A model generated the notes under the pieces. The model saw only the letters and a list, made by a program, of their open reading frames with translations. It ran no database searches and had not been told where the DNA came from. Below, in pieces: positions 1 to 7,944 of a stretch of 64,000 nucleotides of DNA (positions are counted from its first letter, which is position 1; every line of letters starts with the position of its first letter). Location: positions 620,001 through 684,000 of the forward strand of contig CAWKAJ010000001.1 of the NCBI GenBank assembly GCA_963847595.1, given 5' to 3'. The position numbers were made by a program, and so were the translations under genes. This DNA comes from JACWAE01 sp963847595. Lineage in GTDB: Bacteria > Chloroflexota > Dehalococcoidia > SZUA-161.

Positions 1-591
1 TACATCTATGCCAGTACCCAGGACCTGCAAGGAGCTATGCTTTTCGCGCAGCAATGGGAGGGTGGCGTGACCTTCGAGGGTTTTAACATCACCGCTATCG
101 GCGTAGCCCCAGACCAGTTGTCTTTCGGCGAGGGGGCCATTCCCCACGAACTGACACACTGGGTTGTGCACCAGGTTACCTTCAATGACTATGGCGCCGG
201 GCTGCCCCCCTGGCTGGATGAAGGCCTGGCCACTTACATCCAGGGCACTGTCCCTGACTATCAGGATGCGCTCAATTACGCAATCCAACACAACCAGTTG
301 ATATCTGTGCGCAGCCTTTCCAGCCCTTTCTCTGCGATAACAGAACAAGCCCTGATATCGTATGGGGAAAGCCAGAGCATCGTAACGTTTCTTCTCCAGA
401 CATATGGTAAGGATAAGATGGATCAATTGTTGAACGTGTTCCATCAGGGTGCCGGCTACGACGACGCACTCAAACAGGTCTATGGCTTTGACCAGGACGG
501 CCTCGAAGCTCTGTGGCTGCAGAGCCTGGGTATCAACATAGCGCTCGACCTCCAGCAAGAGCTTGCACTGGCCGCTGCCTCTCCGGCGTAG
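1..591 (+). CDS. Peptidase MA-like zinc metallopeptidase, 3' part
   Basis: The reading frame is open from the first base, so the gene starts before the window and only the last 196 residues are seen. A gluzincin HExxH motif (HELTH) lies near visible residue 50. It is followed about 22 residues later by WLDEGLATY, the usual place of the third zinc ligand Glu in peptidase MA-like proteins. Helical sequence follows to the C-terminus, as in that family. Proteins of this type are often exported, but the signal peptide would lie upstream of the window. It could be catalytically active because both motifs are intact. Its substrate is unknown. Confidence 0.8.
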   Translation, partial: YIYASTQDLQGAMLFAQQWEGGVTFEGFNITAIGVAPDQLSFGEGAIPHELTHWVVHQVTFNDYGAGLPPWLDEGLATYIQGTVPDYQDALNYAIQHNQLISVRSLSSPFSAITEQALISYGESQSIVTFLLQTYGKDKMDQLLNVFHQGAGYDDALKQVYGFDQDGLEALWLQSLGINIALDLQQELALAAASPA

Positions 592-644
592 TTTTATGTG
601 TCTAAAATCTGACTAAGTGTCGATATGCTAACGTGGAGGTTCCA

Positions 645-2240
645 TTGAACCGTAAGATGCCTTTCAGAAGCGCAAGCCGTAGGCTCGTGCTGCTTCTGCT
701 CTGTCTCACGTTGCTTGCTCCAACAGCGACAGCTTGCCGTATCGGCAGCAGCGGCACCACGCTGAACTTGGCTGGTGCCGGGCCCATCACGCTTGACCCG
801 GCGCTGGCGGCTGATGCAACGTCCGATTCGTATATAGTACAGATTTTCGGCGGACTGGCACGGCTCGACCAGAACCTCCAGGTAGCGCCGGACATTGCCT
901 CAAGCTGGGACATCAGCAGCGACAGCAAAACGTACACCTTCCATCTACGCCACGACGTAAAGTTTGACGATGGAAAGCCGGTCACAGCAGCCGATTTCAA
1001 GTATTCCTGGGAGCGCGCACTCAATCCGGCAACCGGTTCTTCTACGGCCGGGACGTACCTGAGCGATATCGTAGGGGCAGCCGACGTGCTGTCAGGGAGA
1101 GCGACGCAGCTCAGCGGCGTTAAGGTCCTGGATGACTACACCATTCAAGTCACCATCGATGCCCCGAAACCCAATTTCCTGGAAAAGATGGCATTCCCAA
1201 CTGCCTTCGTAGTGGACGAGACAAATGTCCAATCGGGCAGTACCTGGTGGCAACATCCCAACGGCACGGGGCCGTTTAAGCTGCAAAAATGGCAGCAGGG
1301 CCAGGTGCTTGTTTTGCAACGAAATGATAACTACTACGGGGAAGAGGCTAAGTTGAACCAGGTGGTATTCAGTCTGACCGGCGAAAATCCGATGCAGTTG
1401 TATCAGGAAGGAAGTATAGATGTATCCTTCGTTAGCTCCGATTATATGGGATTGGTGACTGATCCTAGCAATCCTATTTCAAAGGAACTGCAGGAGTTCC
1501 CCGAACTAAGCTTGTATTACATCGGCTTTAATTGTTCCGCACCACCCTTTGACGATGCCAGTATCAGACAGGCCTTTTCCTTAGCGGTGGATAAGTCGAA
1601 AGTGATCTCGCTTGCTGCAGATAATGTGGTGGCCGTAGCCAATGGCATCCTCCCACCCGGAATGCCCGGATACAACGCCAATCTCCAAGGGCTCCAATTC
1701 GACCCCGACAAGGCCAAGCAGCTCATTGCAGCCTCAAAATACGGTAACGTTTCAAATTTGCCTCCGATAGTGCTGACCACATCCGGCGTGGGCGGGGGCA
1801 TCTCAGGCATCCTCGGAGGTGTTATCGAACAGTGGAGGCAGAACCTCGGCGTTGAAGTAACCGTAAGGCAACTGGAGCCGGAAACATTCCTTTATGGAAT
1901 CAACCAGGAGAAGGACCAGCTATTTGACAACGGCTGGCTCGCTGACTACCCCGACCCTCAGGACTTCCTTGACCTGCTGTTTCACAGCGGCGCCCAGAAC
2001 AATATAGGAAATTACAGCAATTCACAATTAGACGCGTTGCTTGACCAGGCGGCAATTGAGCAGGACCCCAATGCCCGTTTACAGACCTATCAGGCTGCGG
2101 AACAGCTAATAGTCCAGGATGCCGCGGTATTGCCGTTGTACTTCGGTACCAACTATGTAGTGGTCGAGCCGTATGTCAAAGATTACGTGCTGAGCCCGCT
2201 GGGTTACCCCCTGCTGAGTCAAGTCAGTATTCAGAAGTAA
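645..2240 (+). CDS. ABC transporter substrate-binding protein, family 5 (oligopeptide/dipeptide type)
   Basis: The protein has about 531 residues, typical for the SBP_bac_5 family that delivers peptides or similar solutes to an ABC permease. Seen: a basic start, a hydrophobic signal segment ending in a Cys (weak lipobox ATAC), then the family's N-lobe pattern (IFGGLARLD, YTFHLRHDVKF, DGKPVTAADFKYSWERAL) and a C-lobe with YPDPQDFLDLLF. I place the start at the TTG at 645 because GGAGGT lies at 635-640. A GTG at 633 would overlap that site, and the ATG at 657 is too far from it. No permease or ATPase genes are adjacent, so it is an orphan binding protein or works with a distant transporter. Confidence 0.88.
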   Translation: MNRKMPFRSASRRLVLLLLCLTLLAPTATACRIGSSGTTLNLAGAGPITLDPALAADATSDSYIVQIFGGLARLDQNLQVAPDIASSWDISSDSKTYTFHLRHDVKFDDGKPVTAADFKYSWERALNPATGSSTAGTYLSDIVGAADVLSGRATQLSGVKVLDDYTIQVTIDAPKPNFLEKMAFPTAFVVDETNVQSGSTWWQHPNGTGPFKLQKWQQGQVLVLQRNDNYYGEEAKLNQVVFSLTGENPMQLYQEGSIDVSFVSSDYMGLVTDPSNPISKELQEFPELSLYYIGFNCSAPPFDDASIRQAFSLAVDKSKVISLAADNVVAVANGILPPGMPGYNANLQGLQFDPDKAKQLIAASKYGNVSNLPPIVLTTSGVGGGISGILGGVIEQWRQNLGVEVTVRQLEPETFLYGINQEKDQLFDNGWLADYPDPQDFLDLLFHSGAQNNIGNYSNSQLDALLDQAAIEQDPNARLQTYQAAEQLIVQDAAVLPLYFGTNYVVVEPYVKDYVLSPLGYPLLSQVSIQK

Positions 2241-2305
2241 GGCTACAGGGGTATAATCTACTTGAACTTTAGTCTTTCAGTAAAATGTTTTGAGGGGGTA
2301 GTGAT

Positions 2306-3457
2306 ATGCCGAAGAGTTTAAAGATTTCTCTGATAGTTGTCCTGTCTATCTGTGTGCTTGCCCTGGCTTTTAGTGCGGGATGCCTTACAAATACAGGGAC
2401 ACCCTCATCTACCCCGGGGCCTGATACGGGGTTGCTGGACCAGGCGTGGACTGATATAACGCAGCACTATGTGGTGCCCTCTATAGCAAACTCAACTGCC
2501 CTTAACGAGGGAGCGGTCATGGGAATGGTGCAGGCATTAAATGACCCCTATTCGGCTTATCTGAGTCCGGATGAGTACAAATTGACCCAGAGTGCGTTGA
2601 CAGGCACTTTCAGCGGCATCGGTGCTCAGGTAGAGCTGAACAATGCTAACCAACCGGTTATCCTGGCTCCCTTTGAGAATTCTCCGGCTGCAAAAGCCGG
2701 TATCAAGACCGGAGATGTGATTCTGGCCGTGAACGGCGAGTCCACCCAGGGGTTGAGCTTGACTGAGGTGATATTGCTTGTCCGCGGTCCCTCGGGTACC
2801 ACAGTCAAACTGCTTATCCAGCACGCAGGCGAAACTACGCCTGTTGAGATAGATGTAGTCAGGGCGCAAATTAATGTTCCTGACGTCACCTATCGAATGA
2901 TGGGGAATATATCTTATATCGACATTACCAGCTTTAGCGAAAATACCAACGCTGAACTGAACACAGGTCTCCAGGCGCTGGACCTAAAAGATAGCACCGG
3001 TATTATTCTGGATTTACGCGACAACCCCGGTGGCCTTGTAACTGACGTAGTGGATGTCGCCAGCCATTTTATTAAAACGGGCGTCATCGTCACCCTGGTG
3101 GACAACAAGGGCGATCGGTCCTCCCAATCAGCCCACCCTAACGGCGTTTTCACCGATCTCCCTATAGTGGTTTTGGTAAACCAATATACCGCAAGTGCTA
3201 GCGAGGTTCTCTCGGGGGCCTTACAGGATTATCACAGGGCCACTATCGCCGGTAACACCACCTTAGGTAAGGGAAGCTATGATTCCTTCTTCCTGCTCAG
3301 CGATGGTTCAGCCATATACTTAACTATCGGCCGCTGGCTGACGCCTGACGGACGGGAGATTGAAGGGAAGGGTATCACTCCGGACTATGTGCTGACACAG
3401 ACCGGTGATCAGGAGATCCAATGGGCAATCGATTTCTTAAACAAAGCCGGGCAATAG
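2306..3457 (+). CDS. S41-family C-terminal processing peptidase with PDZ domain (lipoprotein)
   Basis: A 383-residue carboxyl-terminal protease of the CtpA/Prc group, which trims or degrades exported proteins. The N-terminus is a lipoprotein signal with lipobox FSAGC, Cys at residue 26. A PDZ domain spans roughly residues 92-175 (GIGAQVE, SPAAKAGIKTGDVILAVNG). The S41 core follows with LDLRDNPGG, the nucleophile region SASEV (Ser about 299) and the general-base region GKGS (Lys about 322). Both catalytic residues are present. A GAGGGGG ribosome site precedes the ATG. It is 65 bases after the binding-protein gene, and both are probably anchored outside the membrane. Confidence 0.93.
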   Translation: MPKSLKISLIVVLSICVLALAFSAGCLTNTGTPSSTPGPDTGLLDQAWTDITQHYVVPSIANSTALNEGAVMGMVQALNDPYSAYLSPDEYKLTQSALTGTFSGIGAQVELNNANQPVILAPFENSPAAKAGIKTGDVILAVNGESTQGLSLTEVILLVRGPSGTTVKLLIQHAGETTPVEIDVVRAQINVPDVTYRMMGNISYIDITSFSENTNAELNTGLQALDLKDSTGIILDLRDNPGGLVTDVVDVASHFIKTGVIVTLVDNKGDRSSQSAHPNGVFTDLPIVVLVNQYTASASEVLSGALQDYHRATIAGNTTLGKGSYDSFFLLSDGSAIYLTIGRWLTPDGREIEGKGITPDYVLTQTGDQEIQWAIDFLNKAGQ

Positions 3458-3524
3458 TGATGGACAGTGACTCCTCTCGTCACTTCCTCATGCCATTGCT
3501 TTAAAAATAGAATACTGAGGGCTT

Positions 3525-3569
3525 AATGTCATTCTGACCCTGAGTGGAGCGAAGGGGAAGAATCTCAGT
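3525..3569 (+). repeat. Dispersed repeat, TGTCATTCTGACCC type, copy 1
   Basis: A near-identical 45-base copy lies at 23334-23378, with only a few changes. Weaker similarity extends about 35 bases upstream and to a TTTTC(A/G)TTCTT(C/G)GTG block downstream. The unit includes TTCT...AGAA arms that can pair. Confidence 0.75.
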
Positions 3570-3624
3570 TTAGCCCTGCGCTACTATTTTCGTTCTTCGT
3601 GATGAACATTGTAATGCTCATGAC

Positions 3625-3651
3625 GGATTCCTGCGCAAGCAGGAATCCAGG
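3625..3651. repeat. Hairpin repeat ATTCCTGC...GCAGGAAT, copy 1
   Basis: The arms ATTCCTGC and GCAGGAAT pair perfectly around a short loop and are followed by CCAGG. Further copies lie near 40013, 40330 and 40425. Confidence 0.75.
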
Positions 3652-3747
3652 TGCCCTCGCCCCAATCTTCTCGCCCCTGCTTCAATCAGCCTGTCCAGTG
3701 CCTTCCAGTCACGCCGAGTACTCTACCTAAGTTAACAAAAACCACTG

Positions 3748-3756
3748 TGGTATAAT
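3748..3756 (+). promoter_or_regulatory. Possible extended -10 promoter element
   Basis: TGG directly followed by TATAAT gives a perfect extended -10 hexamer. No good -35 hexamer lies 17 bases upstream. It could serve the membrane-protein gene at 4049, leaving a leader of almost 300 bases. Confidence 0.3.
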
Positions 3757-4048
3757 ATATATACGTTTTGTTCAGATGTAGGGCATGCTAATGTTTTAGT
3801 ATGGTAGTGTTGCAGCGGACGGGGTGGGATTTGTGGATAGCCTGTGAAAACGCGCCATAAGACCTCACAATCCCCATTATCTTAATCCCCATTATAGGAT
3901 ACACCTTCCTGCTCTTCCCTACCTTGCTCTAAAGTCAAGTCTTTGGCGAATGTTGTTCTGTTCCGGGAGGACTCGGTTTGGGAATGCTATTCCCAGCGAA
4001 GAGCTCACTGCAGGTCTCTGAATTGCTGATTATGATTTAAGGAACACA

Positions 4049-5080
4049 ATGCCCAGAAAAAAACTGTTTACAGTGCTCTGGATAACCGCAGGCATCATTC
4101 TGGGTTTAGTATTAGGCTGGCTGGTGCTGCGGGGCGTTAACTGGAGCAGTATGGTGAGCGCCTTCGGCAGAGTGTCCTGGGACACGCTAATCCCGGCGGT
4201 ATCCGCTGTCATCGCTTCACTGTTCTTGCAGGCGGTCCGGTGGAAGCTGATGCTCCCCCGCGAATCGGTCTCCACAACGCGGCTCTTCTTCGTACGGAAT
4301 GCCGGCCTGAGCATCAACAACCTGAGTTTTGCGCAGGGTGGGGGTGTCCTGGGCGATGCCTCAGAGCTCGCCATGCTGACCAGGTCCGACAAGATCGATG
4401 GCAGCAAGGTCGTCGCCAGTCTGTTCATGAGTCGTGCACTGGACTTTGTGATTACATCGATATTCGTTCTTGTCGGCTTTTTCATCGTCCCTCAGCTCTC
4501 CGTATTCAAGCCAGTGATCATACCGCTGCTGGTCGTTATGGCTTTGCTCGTACTATTCGTGCTGTTCGCCACAAAAGTCGGCAGGTTCCCGCTGTTGAAC
4601 AAGGTCAGGGTCCTCCAATCCTCGCTGCATGCAGTTGCTTCTCTGCGCGATCGCAAGCTTATTTTTTGGCTTTCGATATTTCTGACGGTCTTGGCCTGGA
4701 TGCTTCTGGGCACTGCAGCCTGGCTCGTAGCTCAAGCCATCGGAATCCAACTGCCGTTCTGGGTAATGAGCATCCTCCTCGTCGGGATGACTCTATTCTC
4801 AGGGGCTATTCCGGCCGCACCGAGTGCCATAGGCACATACGAATTCGTTACTGTTTACATATTGGGGTTGTTCTCTATCAACAGGTCGGATGCGCTTTGC
4901 TTCGCCTTGATAGTTCACGCGCTGGTTATGCTTCCTCCCAACCTTATCGGAATCCCGACGATATCAAAGGAGTGGAAGACGTTCCGCCAGATCATAAGTC
5001 AAGCCAGTGCTATACTAAAGCAGCGGTTTTTCCGCCGCAGGGCCGTCGCGACCGCGCCCGCAGAGGATATCAGCGTGTAA
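4049..5080 (+). CDS. Lysylphosphatidylglycerol synthase TM-region (UPF0104/YbhN-like) membrane protein
   Basis: A 343-residue integral membrane protein with about eight hydrophobic segments, starting with one near residues 8-28. It matches the UPF0104 / LPG-synthase transmembrane family by its layout and by conserved polar stretches such as RNAGLSINNLSFAQGGGVLGD and SGAIPAAPSAIGTYE. Family members without the soluble synthase domain are thought to flip or handle lipid-linked or glycan substrates. The C-terminal LPG-synthase catalytic domain is absent here, so a synthase activity is not supported. The start has an AAGGAA ribosome site. A strong hairpin follows the gene at 5098-5126. Confidence 0.85.
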   Translation: MPRKKLFTVLWITAGIILGLVLGWLVLRGVNWSSMVSAFGRVSWDTLIPAVSAVIASLFLQAVRWKLMLPRESVSTTRLFFVRNAGLSINNLSFAQGGGVLGDASELAMLTRSDKIDGSKVVASLFMSRALDFVITSIFVLVGFFIVPQLSVFKPVIIPLLVVMALLVLFVLFATKVGRFPLLNKVRVLQSSLHAVASLRDRKLIFWLSIFLTVLAWMLLGTAAWLVAQAIGIQLPFWVMSILLVGMTLFSGAIPAAPSAIGTYEFVTVYILGLFSINRSDALCFALIVHALVMLPPNLIGIPTISKEWKTFRQIISQASAILKQRFFRRRAVATAPAEDISV

Positions 5081-5097
5081 GCAGCTATTTAACCAAG

Positions 5098-5126
5098 AGG
5101 GTGACCCGCCGAAGGCGGGTCACCCT
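5098..5126 (+). terminator. Hairpin after the membrane-protein gene
   Basis: Arms of 13 bases (AGGGTGACCCGCC and its exact complement) pair around a GAA loop, 18 bases after the stop codon. There is no clear U-run, so it could be a terminator or an mRNA-stabilising hairpin. Confidence 0.55.
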
Positions 5127-5135
5127 TCATATGTC

Positions 5136-5179
5136 ATTGCCGCGTCGTCCTTCCCGTACGGGAAGGACGACGCGGCAAT
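5136..5179. repeat. Perfect 44-base palindrome, GTCATTGC...GCAAT repeat family
   Basis: The two 22-base arms are exact reverse complements with no loop, centred on GTAC. The outer ends (ATTGC...GCAAT) match the family seen at 39936, 40051 and 40180, but the inner stem sequence is different. Confidence 0.85.
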
Positions 5180-5268
5180 CCCCCCGAGCCCGCGTAACGT
5201 CGTGACTCTCAGACCGAACCACGACCGACGAAACGAGCAGCGCAACCCAAAGACCATTGCCGTGAAAT

Positions 5269-5292
5269 GTAGGGGCGCACTGCTGTGCGCCC
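5269..5292. repeat. GTAGGGGC palindromic repeat, copy 1 (core GCGCAC/GTGCGC)
   Basis: GTAGGGGCGCAC, a TGCT loop, then GTGCGCCC. It is followed by the same TCTCCCAAATCCCCCC tail as the copy at 39732. Confidence 0.85.
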
Positions 5293-5298
5293 TCTCCC

Positions 5299-5336
5299 AA
5301 ATCCCCCCTTTTGCAAAGGGGGATACGGGGGGATTT
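5299..5336. repeat. AAATCCCCCC...GGGGGGATTT hairpin repeat
   Basis: The ten-base outer arms pair exactly and enclose CTTTTGCAAAGGGGG. Similar units occur at about 39762-39797, 40470-40530 and 25153-25210. Confidence 0.75.
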
Positions 5337-5421
5337 CGCTCTCCACAATGCGCAAAGGGCGCTCCGAAACAGGTGATACCCGAACGGCCACTAACCAAAC
5401 ACTAATTCAGAAGCCACAGTC

Positions 5422-5727
5422 CTATTTCGATGCCCGGAAGGCACCCTCTTTAGCTATGGCAAGTGTCTGGTCGAGCGTGAGAACAGGGCTGGTATGCCCG
5501 GCTCCAAGGCTATTCAGAGGCCCGAGTGCTCGCGCCAGAGTCGGATAATCGTCGGCCTCCACCGTAATGTAGAAGGTATGATCCATGAACGAGGTATACC
5601 CGGCCACCACTTTCACTCCCGGGGTCTTCTTTAAGGACTGCCACCAGTTAGCCAGGGTCTTTGTTCGCTCCGGCGAACCGCCCGGACAGGTTTCATTGGT
5701 ATGAGTGTGAACCACCTGGAACAACAT
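5422..5727 (-). CDS. Small conserved hypothetical protein, probable alpha/beta ferredoxin-like fold
   Basis: 101 residues with a strong ribosome site (GGGGGAGGTG) before the ATG. The length and a start pattern of a beta strand with His residues (MLFQVVHTHT), a helix, then FYITVEADDYPTLARAL look like small dimeric alpha/beta-barrel proteins such as the muconolactone-isomerase-like or DUF3303-like groups. No catalytic signature is visible and I do not recognise the exact family. It sits 96 bases upstream of nothing on its own strand except the DUF1059 gene, which ends before it begins. Confidence 0.6.
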   Translation of the reverse strand: MLFQVVHTHTNETCPGGSPERTKTLANWWQSLKKTPGVKVVAGYTSFMDHTFYITVEADDYPTLARALGPLNSLGAGHTSPVLTLDQTLAIAKEGAFRASK

Positions 5728-5823
5728 GTTAGCACCTCCCCCGTCATTCTTTTGACCGTATATCCACCGCTGCCCGCATTGCTGTGGCCCCGTCAGATGT
5801 TCTAAGCTTCAGATACGGAACAG

Positions 5824-6009
5824 CTATGTCTTTTTTATTAATTTCTTTAATTCCGCTATAAATTTCGGGTCTTTAACCTGCTTATCCGTGTAGCCATGCA
5901 CTTTCTTTGCGTGCTTTATAGCTTCTGCCAGCGCTTGCTCCTTCGTTTCACCCTTAGCCACGAAGTTGCAATCTACTCCTGCATCCCGACAAGCCAATGT
6001 GTAGGGCAT
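5824..6009 (-). CDS. DUF1059 family small protein
   Basis: 61 residues with a textbook AAAGGAGGT ribosome site. The pattern ACRDAGVDCNF near the start, followed by GETKEQALAEAIKHAKKVHG, matches the DUF1059 family of very small soluble proteins. The family's function is unknown. The two Cys residues, at about 7 and 14, are conserved in the family and could bind a metal or be redox-active, but that is not shown. Confidence 0.85.
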   Translation of the reverse strand: MPYTLACRDAGVDCNFVAKGETKEQALAEAIKHAKKVHGYTDKQVKDPKFIAELKKLIKKT

Positions 6010-6231
6010 CTCTTAACCTCCTTTCTCCTAGTAATTTCTTACAGGTGATGTATTACAATAATAATGTAGCAACAATAGTCTCAAAATGTTATAAAATCGG
6101 CAGCGGAAAAGTTACAAATATATGCCATTTAGGGAGCAATGACTTAATTTTATAGACAACAGTGTCTATGATGAAGCAGATTCAGGTTTAGTACGTGAAG
6201 TGAAACGTAACCCACCACTTACACAAACAAA

Positions 6232-6267
6232 CTAAAAAGGAGGAGTCCTTCCTGGGAAGGACTCCTC
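6232..6267 (-). terminator. Intrinsic terminator of the carboxyltransferase operon
   Basis: Read on the minus strand, GAGGAGTCCTTCC pairs perfectly with its complement around a CA loop and is followed by CCTTTTTAGTTT. A 13-base stem plus a U-run 23 bases after the stop codon of the 6290-7909 gene is a clear rho-independent terminator. Confidence 0.88.
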
Positions 6268-6289
6268 GCTATGACAAAAGGGTCTGCCT

Positions 6290-7909
6290 CTACAGCGGAA
6301 TCAGGGAATGCTTTCTCCACGGCCTCGCCGGCCCCGGACCCAGCTTTTCCCAGTGTTCCATCTTCTGGGATAGCCTCTCCAGGGCGTTGATCAGTATCGG
6401 CCGCGTCGTCCTGGGGTCGATGATATCGTCGGCGCCTTGAATCCCTGCCAGATGATAAGCTGTGGCGTACTTCTCGTGTATCTGCTCCATCAACTGACGC
6501 CGCAGCTCCTCAGGATGCTCGGCAGCCGCCAGCTCGCCCCTGTACAGCGCGTCGGCTGCTCTCTCGTAGCCCTCTATCCTGACGTCGGCAGTGGGCCAGG
6601 CGTATACGGCATCGACACCCATGCGCTCGGTGCCCATGACCATGCGGGCTGCGCCCCAGCACCTGCGTATATACACCGTGATCCTGGGCGTGGTCGCCTC
6701 GCAGATAGCGAACACCGGCTTGGCAGAGTTCCTCTCCAGTCCGTCCCTGTGCTGCTCCTGCTCCAGGCTGGGCAGGAACCCCGGGCTGTCCACGAGAGAG
6801 ATTATCGGTATATTGAAGCAGTCGCAGAACCTGATGAACCGCGCCTGCTTGTCTCCGGTGTAAACATCGAGGCAGCCATCTCCGGCCGCCGGATTATTGG
6901 CTACAACGCCCACCGTCTTTCCTGCCATGCGGCCGAAGCCGATTATCATGCTGGGGGCATAGAGGGCCTGCAGCTCGAAGAAGTCTCCCTTGTCCACAAT
7001 GGATGCGATGACCTTGTGCATGTCGTAGGGCTGGCTCACATCCGCAGGTACTATGTCCGAAAGATGCTCATCGGTACGGTTAGGGTCGTCGCCCGTATTA
7101 ACTACAGGGGGCTTGTCTCTCCAGTTGGAGGGCAGGAAGCTGAGCAGCCTCTTGCTGGCGTCTATGGCCTCTTCATCGCTGTCCACGAGCAGGTCGTTCG
7201 AGCCGGTGACTGTGGAGTGCAGCAGCGCCCCGCCGATCTCCTCCTCGGTGACATCCCTGAAGGTAACCGCCTTCAAGATAGGCGGCGAGGCTACGGACAT
7301 GAAGGCTATGTGATTGCGCATGATGACGAAGTCAGCCATTATCGGAGAGTAGGCCGAGCCAGCATAGCAGGGCCCCAGCATCAGGCTGATATGAGGCACC
7401 ACGCCGGACATCAGCGGAGGATAGTACATGAACCCGCCGCCGCCGCCCACCGGGCTGCCGCGTACCGGCACCTTGAACCCGTTTCTGCCGAACAGGTCGT
7501 GGATTCTGATAGCGCCCGAGTCAATCATCCCCACCATGGGGATGCCCTCCTCCATCGCCTGTTCCATGGCCCGGGCCACCTTGCTGTTCTGAATCATGGA
7601 CTGGGTGCCCGCCAGCACGGTGAAATCATGGGCATAGGAGTAAACAGTGCGCCCGTTGACCTTCCCGTAGCCCACAACCACGGCATCTCGGGGCAGCTCC
7701 CGATCATCTACATCGAAGCCGGTCTTCATCGCCTGCGTCCACAAGCCTATCTCATGAAATGTGCCGGGGTCGAAAAGCCTCTGAATCCTCTCCCAGGCCG
7801 TCAGCTTGCCTCGACCGTGCTGTTTATCTATCGCAGTCTTATCTCCACCGGGTAGCCAATGTTTCCTTTGCTCCTCAACCTTTTGCAGCTTTGCCTTCGC
7901 GTCAGCCAT
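6290..7909 (-). CDS. Acyl-CoA carboxyltransferase beta-type subunit (propionyl/methylmalonyl/glutaconyl-CoA type), copy 2
   Basis: 539 residues, the usual length for biotin-dependent acyl-CoA carboxylase carboxyltransferase subunits (PccB, MmdA, GcdA group). These move a carboxyl group between carboxybiotin and an acyl-CoA. Seen: KLTAWERIQRLFDPGTF near the start, the N-domain VLAGTQSMIQNSKVARAME, and the oxyanion-hole regions GGGGGFMYYPPL and AARMVMGTERMGVD. It lies 35 bases downstream of a paralogue in the same operon. No biotin carboxylase, biotin carrier or membrane decarboxylase beta subunit is in the window, so carboxylase versus decarboxylase cannot be decided. Confidence 0.9.
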   Translation of the reverse strand: MADAKAKLQKVEEQRKHWLPGGDKTAIDKQHGRGKLTAWERIQRLFDPGTFHEIGLWTQAMKTGFDVDDRELPRDAVVVGYGKVNGRTVYSYAHDFTVLAGTQSMIQNSKVARAMEQAMEEGIPMVGMIDSGAIRIHDLFGRNGFKVPVRGSPVGGGGGFMYYPPLMSGVVPHISLMLGPCYAGSAYSPIMADFVIMRNHIAFMSVASPPILKAVTFRDVTEEEIGGALLHSTVTGSNDLLVDSDEEAIDASKRLLSFLPSNWRDKPPVVNTGDDPNRTDEHLSDIVPADVSQPYDMHKVIASIVDKGDFFELQALYAPSMIIGFGRMAGKTVGVVANNPAAGDGCLDVYTGDKQARFIRFCDCFNIPIISLVDSPGFLPSLEQEQHRDGLERNSAKPVFAICEATTPRITVYIRRCWGAARMVMGTERMGVDAVYAWPTADVRIEGYERAADALYRGELAAAEHPEELRRQLMEQIHEKYATAYHLAGIQGADDIIDPRTTRPILINALERLSQKMEHWEKLGPGPARPWRKHSLIPL

Positions 7910-7944
7910 CTGATCCCTCCGAAATTAATTACAGCGATTGCGAT

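Larger units (their letters stand above)
3458..4048. other. 591-base non-coding spacer with dispersed repeats
   Basis: No credible gene was seen. The spacer carries one copy of the AATGTCATTCTGACCC repeat (3525-3569), one copy of the CATTCCTGCGCAAGCAGGAAT-like hairpin repeat (about 3625-3651), and an AT-rich stretch near 3750 with a TATAAT sequence. The remaining sequence shows nothing I can name. Confidence 0.6.
5081..5421. other. 341-base spacer made of hairpin repeats
   Basis: It holds the 13-base hairpin at 5098-5126, the perfect palindrome at 5136-5179, a GTAGGGGC palindrome at 5269-5292 and an AAATCCCCCC...GGGGGGATTT hairpin at 5299-5336. The short open frames across it are translations of these repeats and are not genes. 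Confidence 0.7.

Noticed and set aside
4240..5205. 321-codon plus-strand open frame
   Set aside because: Overlaps the membrane-protein gene in another frame, is Arg/Ser-rich and runs into hairpin repeats.
6437..7855. 472-codon plus-strand open frame
   Set aside because: Antisense to the carboxyltransferase gene; Arg/His/Gly-rich composition typical of shadow frames in GC-rich genes.
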